Source: Siphonodentalium dalli
Lineage: Eukaryota; Mollusca; Scaphopoda; Gadilida; Siphonodentaliidae
Assembly (NCBI GenBank): GCA_032622095.1
Contig: CP136061.1
Span: forward strand, 18,540,991-18,604,990
Length of the DNA: 64,000 nucleotides
Reading direction: 5' to 3'
The notes under the pieces are model-generated. The model saw only the letters and a program-made list of their open reading frames with translations. It was not told where the DNA came from and made no database searches. The stretch's first letter is position 1. Each line of letters opens with the position of its first letter. Made by a program: the position numbers and the translations under genes. Below are positions 22,977 through 34,550 of the stretch, in pieces.

Positions 22977-24115
22977 ATTCACGTTCTTGAGATCGCAAAT
23001 CTGAATGCTGAGATGGATGTTCAATTAATTTCAATTGAAACATATTCATAATATATATGCACACAATATTTCGAATATCTTATGGATTCATATTTTCGAT
23101 GTCATTCGCAGTCCAATTGATAAGTCTCAGATACACATAAACACTCGAAAACTCATCAGAACTCCTTAAGTAATACGCATATTTACTGCACATAAACTCG
23201 GCGTTTGGTCGGATCTTCATCTGTGCCTTTCGGATCTTTCTGGACCGACAGTGGTCCCTTCATATCGCGCGGATATTGAGAACGACATGGATTTTTAAAA
23301 TTCTGTCAAATCCTATGCTTCATAAGTTCATTGACAGATTCAACTATATACCGGCATTTGTTTTGGAAGCGTGGAAGTCCAGTAACTATTCTAGTGAATG
23401 GATGTTCTCGAAAAATTGAGTGAGCAAAAGCAAAAATACCATTGAAAAAATTCGCCAAAACAAAATTAATGGTCTGATCAGGGAAAACTGATTGACAACT
23501 GGTGGATAAATACTTCTGCTTCGTGTGGTCATACACATACGATGCTCGATGTCTGTTTTACAATGAGAAACAAACATATCCCCATATCATATACGTGAAA
23601 ATGACTTTCCCATTTTCTCGGCTTAGGTCGTATCCTCGGCTTTGGCCGTACCACATACACGGGGGTGATATATCTAACTCTGTAAATTCATTTATAAAAG
23701 TTGGATGCTTTTTTATGTGTAATTTTGATGCGAAGTGACTGCATTTTATTGGCTAACTGACTATGTTGAACTTGGTGCTTCGTCGTACCAGGACGCGTAA
23801 TAGGGACCTTGTTTGTTGGGTAAGCATAAGCCGCTCGGGTGAAGCGCATGTAAAATGACTCGGCAATACTCAACAGCTTATATTATACCCCACCTAGGAT
23901 ATATACATGTGTTAATTTTATTATTTATTGGATAATGCTGATGTGTGAAGATGGCAGGTTATTTGTTTTATTTTATCACACATTATTTTCTAGATTCAAT
24001 GTGGTAATTATGCTGATTGTGTCATTGTCACAAGGCATCAATCACATTCATAGTATGGGCAGCCATTCGGTCGGAAATTACATGAAATAAAAGTTAATGG
24101 TGGCTTGTAAAAACA

Positions 24116-24443
24116 ATAGTCTCCATTTTTAAACCAATGTTCGTTCTTTGATTCTATAAGAGACAATTCCGTTTCAATAGATATATATTCAAACCAAATA
24201 GTCTCCATTTTCAAACCAATGGTCGTTCTTGGATTCTATAAGAGACAATTCCGTTTCAATAGATATAGATTCAAACCAAATAGTCTCCATTTTCAAACCA
24301 ATGGTCGTTCTTGGATTCTATAAGAGACAATTCCGTTTCAATAGATATAGATTCAAACCAAATAGTCTCTATTTTCAAACCAATAATCGTTCTTGGATTC
24401 AATAAGAGACAGTTCCGTTTTAATAGATAAAGATTCATAATCA
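24116..24443. repeat. 82-bp tandem repeat, four copies
   Basis: Copies start exactly at 24116, 24198, 24280 and 24362, each beginning ATAGTCTCCATTTTCAAACC. Related single units follow at about 24607 and 24690. The right arm of the enclosing inverted repeat has one equivalent near 31090-31145. Confidence 0.85.
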
Positions 24444-25249
24444 ATGTTGACCGATGCAAAATTAATGTTCTATTTTAATTTAATAGCGTTCACTGTTCAA
24501 CTAATATCTAATGACACACACTTAGTAAGATTCGCGCATATTCAATAAACGTACATTCCGTTTCAATGGCCATATTTTCTTAATCAATAAATATATTTCA
24601 ACATCCAATAGTCTCCATTTTCAAACTAATAGTCGTTCTTGGATTCAATAAGAGACAATTCCGTTTTAATAGATATATTTTCTTAATCAATAGAATCTAT
24701 TTCAAAACCAATAGCCGTTCCTGGATTCAATTAGAGACAAATCTACTATTTCCGGTCAAACCAATGAATAATAATTGAAGATTATTAACATCCGGTTTAC
24801 AAACCAATGATAATTTCTCGAATTAAAAACTTCCGTTTACAAACCAATGATCAATTCTTAAACCAATGCACGCTAGGGTCGCCACCAATCTCAAATTAAC
24901 GCTAGGAGCGCCACCATGACTCTTGTTGGAGTCACCAAACTGCAAATTTCGTGACGTCAACATGGGATACCCCCCTGCCAAAAAAAAAATGCATGTTCTC
25001 GAACATTTTCGCATCAGAAAGTGACCCTGAACATGAAAACTGCGATGATATACGGACTGTGGACTATATCCTTTACCTGTAGCAGATACCGAAGATCCAA
25101 TTGAGAGCTTGTTTTTAATTTGTCATTATTATTGAAGATCTGAATTAAGCAACCGAATTTGAGGACTGTACTAGTATGATGTTGATCACTTAATGTATCA
25201 CTCATTCACTGTCAGTATGTGAACTCACTGTCAGTATTACTGTGATTAT

Positions 25250-26150
25250 CACTGTTCCCAACTGACCTACATGTACCAGCTCAGAAACCAGATCATACAA
25301 AGCGTCACTCAATCACCATATCTTGGAGTCATGCTCTCAAACGATATGAAATGGTTGCCACAGATAGACAAGATCGCGAAGAAGGCTAACAGCACGCTCG
25401 GATTCATCAGAAGAAACCTTAGGAAGGCACCATTCAAGAGTAAATGCGTAGCGTATGAGACACTCGTAAGATCGTCGCTGGAATACGCAGCCGTCATGTG
25501 GGATCCTCACCAGCAGCAGAACATCGACGCCCTGGAGAGAATACAGAGAGGAGCTGTACGGCTCATGACCGGCAATTACCAATCGAAGGACATGGCCAAA
25601 CTGATGAATGACTGCGAGATAAGACCACTCGAAGAAAGAAGGAAAGACCAGAGGCTGGAGCTCTTTCACAAGATGGATAAGGGGCAGGTGTCGGCTGTAA
25701 ACACTCAGTGCTTAATTAAACCAAAAAAGGTGGGCAGAAAAATCCGAGCCAAGAAATTTGCAGATTTCAGTGCCACAAATATAGTCTCAAAACAAGAATG
25801 TAATAATGCACTGTCCTACCGGTAAGAGCCACTGGTGACAAACTCTGCTGAATACTCAAATTCATTCTTCCCACGGACAATTATTCAGTGGAACACTCTA
25901 AACGAGATGGACGCATGCGAAATTCAAAATAGAACAGCAGCGGACAACTCAACAGTCCCGCAAAGAACATAATTCTCTCTCTCCCGGCGTTCTACACATC
26001 TGCGAGGATCATACGCCGTACACCATCCAGATCCAGATGCAGGGATTGTCTGTCAACATCCGGTGGAGAACTTAGGATGTGTTCGACAAGTACTAACAAC
26101 AGCAGTATGAATATGATTATGTCAACAATAACAACAACAACAACATCTCA
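25250..26150 (+). mobile_element. 5'-truncated LINE fragment (Jockey/CR1-like) with AAC-rich 3' tail
   Basis: Only the 3' end of a non-LTR retrotransposon is present: the RT thumb and C-terminal region, a short UTR, and an end marked by AAC repeats near 26125-26147. The 5' truncation near 25250 is typical of incomplete LINE insertion. It sits inside the 24.05-31.23-kb inverted-repeat structure and is in the opposite orientation to the host genes. Confidence 0.85.
25259..25971 (+). pseudogene. LINE reverse transcriptase C-terminal fragment, one in-frame stop
   Basis: The frame carries the hallmark C-terminal RT sequence of Jockey/CR1-like LINEs: SPYLGVMLSNDMKW, KANSTLGFIRRNLRKAP, AYETLVRSSLEYAAVMWDP, and ALERIQRGAVRLM. 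TAA at 25823-25825 interrupts it, but the same frame continues with YSNSFFPRTIIQWNTL, the usual end of this protein, to a second TAA at about 25969-25971. The RT palm with its FADD/YADD box is missing, so it cannot act as a polymerase. The G+C content is higher than that of its AT-rich surroundings. Confidence 0.88.
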
Positions 26151-26689
26151 AACACCGTAAGATAATCGTTCGATCTACTGTGTAGTGCGTACTAGCACTG
26201 TACATTGCGACGACTTCTTCTGAAAACAACCATTGAGTGGAACCGCTTCAAACAGTCAGATGTTGATTCAGGCGATCAGTAATATTGAATGTCTGAAGGA
26301 TTTATTAAATATGGATTCTATTTTCTAGACGTTTCATACGAGCGTCGTGGAATCGGATTCTGAACATTGCTGGAGTATTGATCAAGTAAACCTGACAGTG
26401 CGAAGAGTACTTCAGAACTCAATCATAAGCCAACTAGAACAGAGGTCATGTCAACTTACATGTTGCACTATACATGCATATATTGTGACCACATAAATGA
26501 TATATACAACTGCAGTGACTTCTTCGTTATTTCAGTATTTGATACCATAACCATGGTCGTTCCATAGTAATCCATACCATAATTTTTGGTTTTACATAAC
26601 GGTAGGGTACCGGATTGTTTGGTTACTTTTTTTTATTTTGTACTTTGTAGAAAATCATTTATTTGTTTCCATATGGTGTGACATACATG

Positions 26690-26830
26690 TAGTAACATGG
26701 TACGAAATGACCAATTGATTTCCTACATGGTACGAAACGACCAAACAATAAGGTATGAAACTACCAAAAATATGGTACGAAACTACCAAAAATATGGTAC
26801 GAAATGACTTAAGATGATACAAAACGTCCT
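26690..26830. repeat. Minisatellite of TGGTACGAAA-type units
   Basis: About five degenerate copies of a ~24-bp unit (ATGGTACGAAACTACCAAAA). Two related copies occur at 28300-28340. Confidence 0.7.
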
Positions 26831-27658
26831 GTACCCATTTATATCTCCTCGGCAAGGGGAACAACGAGACATTGACCCTGTAGACTAGCAGCGCCAACAT
26901 CGTTGGTTTGATATCAGGCCCTATATCACCCTGAGGTAACCTCATATCACAATCATCCTGACGACGAATGCTGATATGAGGCTACTGAGGACTGAAATCA
27001 GGCCTATAATATCAAACCAACCAAGTAATACCCTACATGTATCTATTAATTACGGTAGTTCGCCTCTTAGTAACAGTGTAATATTGACAACTTTTTCTAA
27101 TGAGTGACATCACAAAAAAATGGTATCTATGCCTATTCTAATAGTGAAATAGAATTACACCATGTCAAAGCCATACCGTGTATTACTCAGATCGTGATGT
27201 CATAAAATCATACATGTATTACTCTTAATTAGTGATGTCGTAAAATGATATTACTCGATTTAGGGCAAATTGAAGTGATATTCAGCTAAGTACAAATGGA
27301 GTTTGATAACAAGCCATATCGTGCAAAAATGTCATATCTAATTAATAATTTTCGAACAAATTTTGGACCGATATACATTTACCCTGTAGCCATCTGTAGG
27401 AAACGTCCTTCCAAGGGGGTGCTGTCGGAACATACATTTATCAAGGTGGACCCCCTCCCCAATGGGAGACTCGCATCCATGCCCATTGGAAATAAATGAT
27501 AATGTGCAATGGATGAATAGGTTGCTGTCATTTCATACCATGGAAGTTTGACATGGAGATGTTTCGCACCAGGGTTCTGGACATTTCATATTAGTTCCTG
27601 TATCATTTCGACAATTCGTACCTTTGAGTATACCGGTATTATTAAAAAAAAAATGACA

Positions 27659-28099
27659 TTAAAGGTACTCAGTCCGATTCGATGGTTCCCATATCATCAT
27701 ATTTCAACAACAACAACAACACCATTTTTTTAAATGCCACTTCGTTTACCAGAATCGATTAATGCCCCAAAAATAATGCTAACCTGTCAAATATAGTATA
27801 CAATTGCCCAAAACCTGTTATTTATCAATATTTTGTTCAATGAAATTTTGCGGGTTTGTCAAATATCTGACACAACAAAAGCCACTTGCTTTTTGAGTTA
27901 TCCATCTTCATCCGTCCTCTTTCGACTTTTTATTGGGCCACTAAACATTTTCGATGGTAAAAAATAATAGATTTCAAAAATCAATATCTGATCATTCTCA
28001 GCTTTGATGGGTGGGTTCCTCAACTCAAATCACATATGTTTTACCCGAAGCCAAGGAAATAGTAATATTCAAGCGTTAATTCGGATTATGCATCTTTAA
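27659..28099. mobile_element. MITE family 1, copy C
   Basis: TTAA lies at 27659-27662 and 28096-28099. The left end AGGTACTCAGTCCGATTCGA matches copy A; the right end AATTCGGATTATGCATCT is decayed. The internal blocks CTTTGATGGGTGGGTTCCTC and ACCCGAAGCCAAGG are shared. Its left half matches the right half of copies B and E in reverse. Confidence 0.75.
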
Positions 28100-28671
28100 C
28101 TTTGTCGCGACAATTTCGATTGGTTCATTTTGTTTCGAAAAAAAAAAAAAAAATATGTTAACATGTAAATGTTGGGTTGTCATCATCACGAACGTTAAAT
28201 CATGATCATGTACACTCTCATTAAGTTAACACGATTAATATAATTTTTCACATGTACGAATGACCATTCATCATTTTTGGGAATCAATGAAACATACCAA
28301 TATATGGTGTGAAATGACCAAAAAACATGGTACGAAACAATTAAATGTGTCATTCAAATCAAGGGTACAAACTGGCCATAGTAGGAAAAGTAGTTTGAGC
28401 CATCCAACAGACATGGGTGAATCGCTTGGGCGATCGGTTTTCCACAGTAAGGATGCATCTTGGAAGAGGGGAGTCAATCTAATTAACTGTTATCTATAAC
28501 CAATACTTAAAAACAATAACAATTTATTCTGATTTCTTTTGAAACACACAGAATAATTATTTACTGAGAATATTCAATATAAACATATACAAATTCTCAA
28601 ACAAAGGGAATTTCAATGTTCAAGAAATTTAGAGTCCCCTCTCACTATGGCCCTTTTCACATTTATTATTT

Positions 28672-28830
28672 ATTTGCGCTCAAGCACAAATATTAAGCTT
28701 AAACATAAATCATTTGGGCTTAAGCGAATGTCATTTGCGCTTAAGCACAAATATGTGTCTATCAATTTGTTTGCGCTTAAGTGAAAATCATTTGCGCTTA
28801 AGTGTAAATGCTTTGCGCTTAAGCGCAAAT
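28672..28830. repeat. Tandem palindromic repeat TTTGCGCTTAAGCGCAAA
   Basis: About seven degenerate copies of an 18-20-bp unit that is itself a perfect dyad in its best form (near 28813-28830). Two or three more copies lie at 29767-29822, beside the foldback element. Confidence 0.8.
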
Positions 28831-28929
28831 ACCTAACACTCCTTTACTTCCCTCTGATTGTGAATGGTGGAGTCCATCTCATAGTATATTATTATGGGCA
28901 CATAGTAGTAGCCCATACAGACTCGAAAG

Positions 28930-29290
28930 TTGAAAAGTCAAAAGCATCTCTGTCTCTGGTGTCCCAAAAATTGGTGCCTCATTCCCAAAGCTCTAGTATA
29001 TTTTATTAAAGGGACATCTCCTGCACAAATATATACCATTTCCATGGTCATAGAAGGGGAATTAGGGGTTACTGGTGGCTTGCTTCCCTCGTTGTGTACA
29101 TGTACTTATTGAATAGAAATAGGGGGAAAACATATTTTCATATAATCAGCATCCCTGTCCCTAAGAATGTGTGCCTCCATTCCAGAGATCTATTACATTT
29201 TATAAAAGAGACATATCCTGTACAGATATATGCCATTTCCATGGTCATAAAAGGTACTGGTATCTAGGGATCACTGGGGATTGCTTCCCT
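28930..29290 (+). repeat. Tandem duplication of a ~235-bp segment
   Basis: The segment around 28945-29080 (GGTGCCTCATTCCCAAAG..., ACATCTCCTGCACA, CCATTTCCATGGTCATAGAA) recurs diverged at about 29165-29260. Non-coding. Confidence 0.65.
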
Positions 29291-29326
29291 TGTATGATGG
29301 GCCTACATGTATATAGACTTGAGTGC

Positions 29327-29768
29327 AAGCCTGCAAATAGCGTGTCTGTCATTTGTAGAATGAGGTCCACAGAGGGTGAATTTAGTGACGCTACACCGCA
29401 TAGTGGGCTAGCATCACTAAATTTACCCTCTGGGGGCCTCATTCTGCTTAGGGCTCTCAACTGCTATGGCAGTCCTAGGATAAGATTGAAGTTCCCCAGT
29501 TGAAGTTGGTGATGTTCACCCATTTGGAGCCTCGATTATGGATTTTATCTTCTGCAAATTAGGGGATATAGAAACTTCCCAGATGGGAAAACGTAACTAA
29601 AACAATGTTAATTTGATACCATGGTTACTCCCAGAAAATGAGGCCTAAGCAGAATGAGGTCCCAGAGGGTGAATTTAGTTATGCTAGCCCGCTATGCAGG
29701 GTAGCATCACTAAATTCACCCTCTGTGGACCTCATTCTGCAAATGACAGACACGCTATTTGCAGGCTT
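29327..29768. mobile_element. Foldback family 3, copy A
   Basis: The outer arms AAGCCTGCAAATAGCGTGTC and GACACGCTATTTGCAGGCTT are inverted repeats. Each arm contains a second palindrome built from GAATGAGGTCC, AGAGGGTGAATTTAGT and TAGCATCACTAAATTCACCC. The unique centre includes AGTTGAAGTTGGTGATG. A truncated second copy lies at about 37171-37545 with its centre inverted. Confidence 0.75.
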
Positions 29769-31225
29769 AAGCGCAAATGATTTGTGATTAAACGTAAAAT
29801 ATTTGCACTTAAGCGCAAAAATTCATATGTAATTGTATGTCATAATTTGCAAAGTTCTGTCCAATTCTTGTTAAAATATGACTAGATTCATAACGGTGAT
29901 ATTTGGTTAAATTTCATACCGAGTTATAATCGAATTGTTGAGGGATCGCGGGAGGGACTTGGATCATACGAATGACATATATTCATTGCTCCAATTATCT
30001 CTTAACATGAGCAATACAAAATGAAGTCACATTTCCGAACCAGTTCCATACAGCAGAACCTGATCTAGAAGATATTAGCGAAAAACGTCAAATTCCCTCT
30101 TTCAGCTGTCATTTTGACGACCATCTTGGGCGGGGAGTTCCAATGTTACCCTTAAAATGTGGCATTATATCTCTCAGAGTCATACGAACTGAATATGCCT
30201 AATTTTAAATCGTATATTTCATAGTGAGATTAATTGCGACATTTATTAAATAATATATTCACGAAACGCTCTATAAATTTGGAAAAACCCCTTAAAAAGA
30301 GGGGTTAAAGTGAAATTTCAGCGTGGCTCCATATCTAATATTAAAGAAGATGTACATATGTGCAAAGTTTCATGCTTTAGTAACAATTTGAACAACTGCC
30401 TTGAAAATTTGACTTAATCTACTCCACTATATGTCCTATATATTATAGTGAATATTTATCGTCGTTTGATTTGCACCGAGTGAACTCACATTCCAAATCG
30501 TCACATCGACATGACATTGGGAACTCCCATGTTTATTTGTATATTTCTGACGTCACGGATTTTGCGAACAAAATTGGTGGCCAGCGCCCCTAGCGTTAAT
30601 TTACGAATTGCTTATAGGTTTGTGTTTTAATCATTAATTTCAAATGAGCTCATTGGTTTGACCTGAAATAGTTGATTCCGCTATTAGATATTAGTTTGAC
30701 AACGATAATCATTGATCGTGGGAAATAGTATATTGGTTTAAAATATGTCTATTGATTATTAGTTTTACAATAAGGTCTATTAATTTTACAATAAGTTATT
30801 AATTTTACAATAAGTTAATTACGGTTTTAGTTATTAGTTTTACAATGAGTTATTAGTTTTACAATAAGGTCTATTAGTTTGATAACGATAATCACTGATC
30901 GTGATAAATCGTGTATTGGTTTGAAATATGGCTATTGAAACGGAATGTACGTTTACTGAATATGAGCAAAGCTGTATTAATTGTTTGTTATTAGATATTA
31001 GTTGAACAATGAATACTATTAAATTAAAATAGAACATTAATTTTGCATCGGTCAACGTTGATTGTGAATCTATATATGTTAACACGTAATTGTCTCTTAT
31101 TGAATCAAAGAACGACCATTGGTTTGAAAATGGAGACTATTGTTTTGAAATAGATTGTAGTTGTTTTTACAAACCACCATTAACTTTTATTTCGTGTAAT
31201 TTCCGACCGAATGGCTGCCCATATC

Positions 31226-31612
31226 ATAGCCAGCTTTTCAAATTGATCACAAATGTAGCCAGCTTTTCAACGGCGATCACATTAGTAGCCAGCTTTTCAT
31301 ATTCATGTGGGTCTAACGAACGAGACTAATTGTTTGGCTAATCACATTCTTGAGTAGATGGATGAAAAACAACTTACATTTATAAGGGAGTAAATATATT
31401 ATATATTAGTTAATCATTTATATACCTAATGTCATGAAATTTCTCTCGTTCTATTCTTATAACTTAATAAAATAACCCAATTTTGGAGCATGACGTCGCC
31501 ATTTTGATCGCGTGTTCACGCGATGTCGTCATATATTGCGTCATAGATCGATATTATTTGAAAAGCCAGCTACAAATAAATGTGATCGCCTGTAAAAAGC
31601 TGGCTACAATTG
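31226..31612. repeat. AGCCAGCTTTTCA repeats, direct and inverted
   Basis: Three direct copies of a ~30-bp unit (AGCCAGCTTTTCA plus a GATCACA segment) lie at 31226-31300. Inverted copies (TGAAAAGCCAGCT, AAAAAGCTGGCTAC) lie at 31556-31612. Together they could form a ~390-bp hairpin, possibly another small foldback element. Confidence 0.6.
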
Positions 31613-32181
31613 TGATCGATTTGTTGTGACAATGGCCGATCGATTTGTTGTGACAATGGCCCCATCGGCGGCAATTAGTGTGTTCTCTCGATCTTGAATT
31701 TATGGGAACATTACCGTGAGTAGTGAACAGACTCGATTATCATGTATAACAATCATGCAACGCTTATTCATATTCAAGACACTGGGTACCTACTCCCCGT
31801 GCATTAGTACAGCTACGGGGAGGTGGTGAAGTAGTTACAATTTATCCTCGATGATAATTGTGTAATTGCCATGCACTCATCACTGGCTTTTTCTAGGTGG
31901 TGTGTCCAACAGCCCCCCCCCCACTCCCCCACCCGATCCAAGTGATTGTGTCAGCGTGGTTTATGGTGGAATAAAAAAAAGACTTTACAACGTATTAAAA
32001 TAATTCATTGTCTAAGCAAAACAGCACAGTAATGTAAAGTAGCATCCCATCGATATATATATGAAGTCTGGTGTGTCATTGTCATACATTTACCGCTGAC
32101 TTTTCTATGTGGGGGCGTCCAACCCGTGATCCGAGTGGGTTGGCTAATGGCCAGCAATTGAATGGCACTGTTTACGTCATG

Positions 32182-32582
32182 TTAACCCTTTACCCAACAA
32201 ACCGGCCAAAACCGGCCAAATAAAGCTTCAACAGCCTAAAATATCTTCGGTCTGTCTCGATAGAACCATACACATATGGATATCATTGGAACCGGCTCCT
32301 TGACCACATTGTGATAGTTACAGTTATGCCCTGTGCCAATGCATTCTCTTATATATGCGAGTCGACCATAGGTCGCCTCGCATATATAAGAGAATACATT
32401 GGCCTAAAAAAATTATTTTTTAAACACTTTTTTACCATTTTTTCTTACATTCTTTAACAATTTTATAATTTTTAATGTGTTAAGCCAATGCATTCTCTTA
32501 TATATGCGAGGCGACCTATGGTCGACTCGCATATATAAGAGGATGCATTGGCACAGGGCCGTTCTGTTGGGCAAAGGGTTAA
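32182..32582. mobile_element. piggyBac-type MITE with two internal palindromes
   Basis: TTAA target duplication at 32182-32185 and 32579-32582. The ends TTAACCCTTTACCCAACA and TGTTGGGCAAAGGGTTAA are near-perfect inverted repeats beginning CCC, as expected for piggyBac. Inside are two ~70-bp palindromes, at about 32337-32404 and 32484-32552, which share GCCAATGCATTCTCTTATAT and CATATATAAGAG. They are inverted relative to one another. At 401 bp it has no room for a transposase. Confidence 0.9.
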
Positions 32583-33289
32583 AGCCTAGTACGGTATATA
32601 TGTTACCAAACCAGGCATATATACATTGTGTATGTGTTTTGTGTTCACAGTTTAGTTATTTTTCAATGAATGAATGCCCCCCTATTTCTGCACCCATCCC
32701 TGAAGAAACTGTGTCCAGAGTTCCCCCTGAAAACCTGTTAATTTTTCTCAAAGACAAAAATAAATATTTGGTATGTGGGCTTATTGGTTGAGACCACCGT
32801 ACACTTGAGGTTACAGTGAAGTAATTATTTTCCATAGGCCTCAGTGTTAACATATAATGGCCTGCAGCCCTGACTATCCATGAATTGTGATAAATGAGTA
32901 CATGATCACCAGGATTGACATCTGCGCATCTGCATGAAAAAAATAATATCGCCAGGCATGGAATATACCTTTAAATTTGGGATTTATAATCTAGATTCAG
33001 AATTGCATGAACAAAATATTGACATTTTTTACCTCACACCAAACAAATTCAATTTAGGAACCACGTGCTTTACAATGTGCCAATGTTTTGTTTGGAGTCT
33101 GAAATTTCAAGAGGAGTGATTGCAAGTATTTTATATGTTTAAATATCGAAACTACTATTAACCAACCAGAGCTCAGAATTTTTTTAATTCTCTCCTGCAT
33201 CTTGGTCCAAAATTCGTTGGAGGGCGCTACCAATCGAATTACTTCCCTGTAACCTTGAGCAATCGAGCAAAGAAATCGGACTCGCGAGC

Positions 33290-33537
33290 AATACGCCCTG
33301 TCACTAACTCGCGGTCATTGTGAATCCACCAGGTCCGTTTCCGCGGTTTTACTTAGCTTTCCATATATGGAAATCATGAATAATTAAAAAGCTCAATATA
33401 TATATATATGGAAATGCTACTCCAAAACTTTGACCTGTAGCACTAAAAGCACGGAACCGGAGCTGGATTAATCTATGAAACCACGGAATCGGACCCGGTG
33501 GATCCAATATGGCCGCGAGTTAGTGACCGGGCGTATT
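33290..33537. mobile_element. Small foldback MITE, ~60-bp arms
   Basis: The left arm at 33290-33352 (AATACGCCCTGTCACTAACT CGCGG...) pairs with the right arm at 33477-33537 (...CCGCGAGTTAGTGACCGGGC GTATT). Both contain a GGTCCG / CGGACC block and a CCGCGG / CCACGG block. There is no gene. Related GAGCAATCG-type sequence flanks it (33250-33300, 33900-34020). Confidence 0.75.
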
Positions 33538-33887
33538 CGGCTCAGCCCTCTTTGGTTCCAGACCGCTATCGCGTGACTTACTTTCACCAGAAACATAGAA
33601 AGTGATATCTTCCCCCTCCGCGTACCCACCGTGCCAGGTTTATGTTCAATAATAGGGAGGGTCCAATGTGTCTATGCCTCCATTAACTGCATCGGTGACA
33701 AAAATGAAGATATTCAAAATAGTGGCCTAAATATCAGTCACATTCCGAACCGTATGATATATTCTTGGTTTATTCCATATTGAGTTGTACAGACATCACC
33801 ATTTGAACGTGAACAATTTTGTCAATACAAACTGCTTGTAGAGACACACATTTCTATCCTGCTTTGTTGAACAATATTGCTCGCGTA

Positions 33888-33910
33888 TATATATATATAT
33901 ATATACCTGA
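33888..33910. repeat. (AT)n microsatellite
   Basis: A run of about ten TA dinucleotides. Confidence 0.8.
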
Positions 33911-34251
33911 GCAATCGGGTACGCGACACGACAAAATATCAAACATGTTTGATGTGTCAGACCGATTGCTCAGCAAAATCACCCCGCAGACTTGAGCAAT
34001 CGGCCTCGCGATTCTGACTGCTCAGCTCGATTGGTCAAGTGTGCGGGGGTCTTTAGGTTATGTTCATATAGTGGTTATATATATAGTTCTGCCCCATTTT
34101 ACGGCAGGTACATAGTCCTTGTCGAAGTTGCAGACTATTTTGGTTTCCAGATGATAATTTAGTTTTACAGTTTTATTAACTGATTGTTATAAAATTTTGT
34201 ATGTTGATTATACTCACATCAGATGAAGAATGGTTGATTTATCGAACATGC

Positions 34252-34441
34252 ATGAATTCTATGTCAAAGGGACATAACTCCATTAAAAAATATCGGATCA
34301 AACCCATATTCGAACTCGATCTGTATTTTGGGCTGAGAAACCCATATACAAAATTTTGTTTCGATTGGATAGAAACTGTTTGAGTTATCGCATTATGCGT
34401 AAGTGTCTACGGACAGACAGACAGACGGAAAAACGACGAGT
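34252..34441 (+). repeat. Dispersed repeat ending in a GACAGACAGAC-type tail
   Basis: Contains CAAAGGGACATAACTCCAT, AATATCGGATCAAACCC, TTTGAGTTATCGCATTATG and then a CAGACAGACAGACGG tail. Similar sequences with a pyrimidine-purine tetranucleotide tail are common dispersed repeats in molluscs, by recollection of such genomes. Non-coding. Confidence 0.5.
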
Positions 34442-34550
34442 GGTCAATCCGGACGTCGACACTATATGTGTACCATACAATGGTTTGGGTACACATAAAC
34501 AAAAACAGGCAAACTTTCCAAGTGCGTCAGTGAATATACTCTAACTTTAC

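Larger units (their letters stand above)
19825..23665. mobile_element. Large DNA-transposon-like element with ~1-kb terminal inverted repeats
   Basis: The left arm at about 19825-20783 and right arm at about 22637-23665 are inverted copies over roughly 1 kb, with small differences. Examples are ACGCGACAATGAAACCGA / TCGGTTTCATTGTCGCGT, and CGGATCTTCATCTGTGCC near 23208 matching the left arm near 20270. The right arm holds an extra 38-bp triplication at 22863-22976. The ~1.85-kb core carries a two-finger C2H2 ORF and no transposase that I recognise. Arms this long, with unique sequence between them, suggest either a non-autonomous long-TIR transposon or an inverted segmental duplication. Confidence 0.7.
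24050..31230. repeat. ~7.2-kb structure with 0.7-0.9-kb inverted arms
   Basis: The left arm at about 24050-24975 and right arm at about 30520-31230 are inverted homologues. Shared blocks include GGGCAGCCATTCGGTCGG (left) / CCGACCGAATGGCTGCCC (right), GTTAATGGTGG, GACCGATGCAAAATTAATG and AATTAACGCTAGG. The arms have diverged in length because the left one holds an 82-bp tandem expansion. The interior has been colonised by a LINE fragment, a family 1 MITE and a foldback element. No transposase was seen. It directly follows the 19.8-23.7-kb element. Confidence 0.65.
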
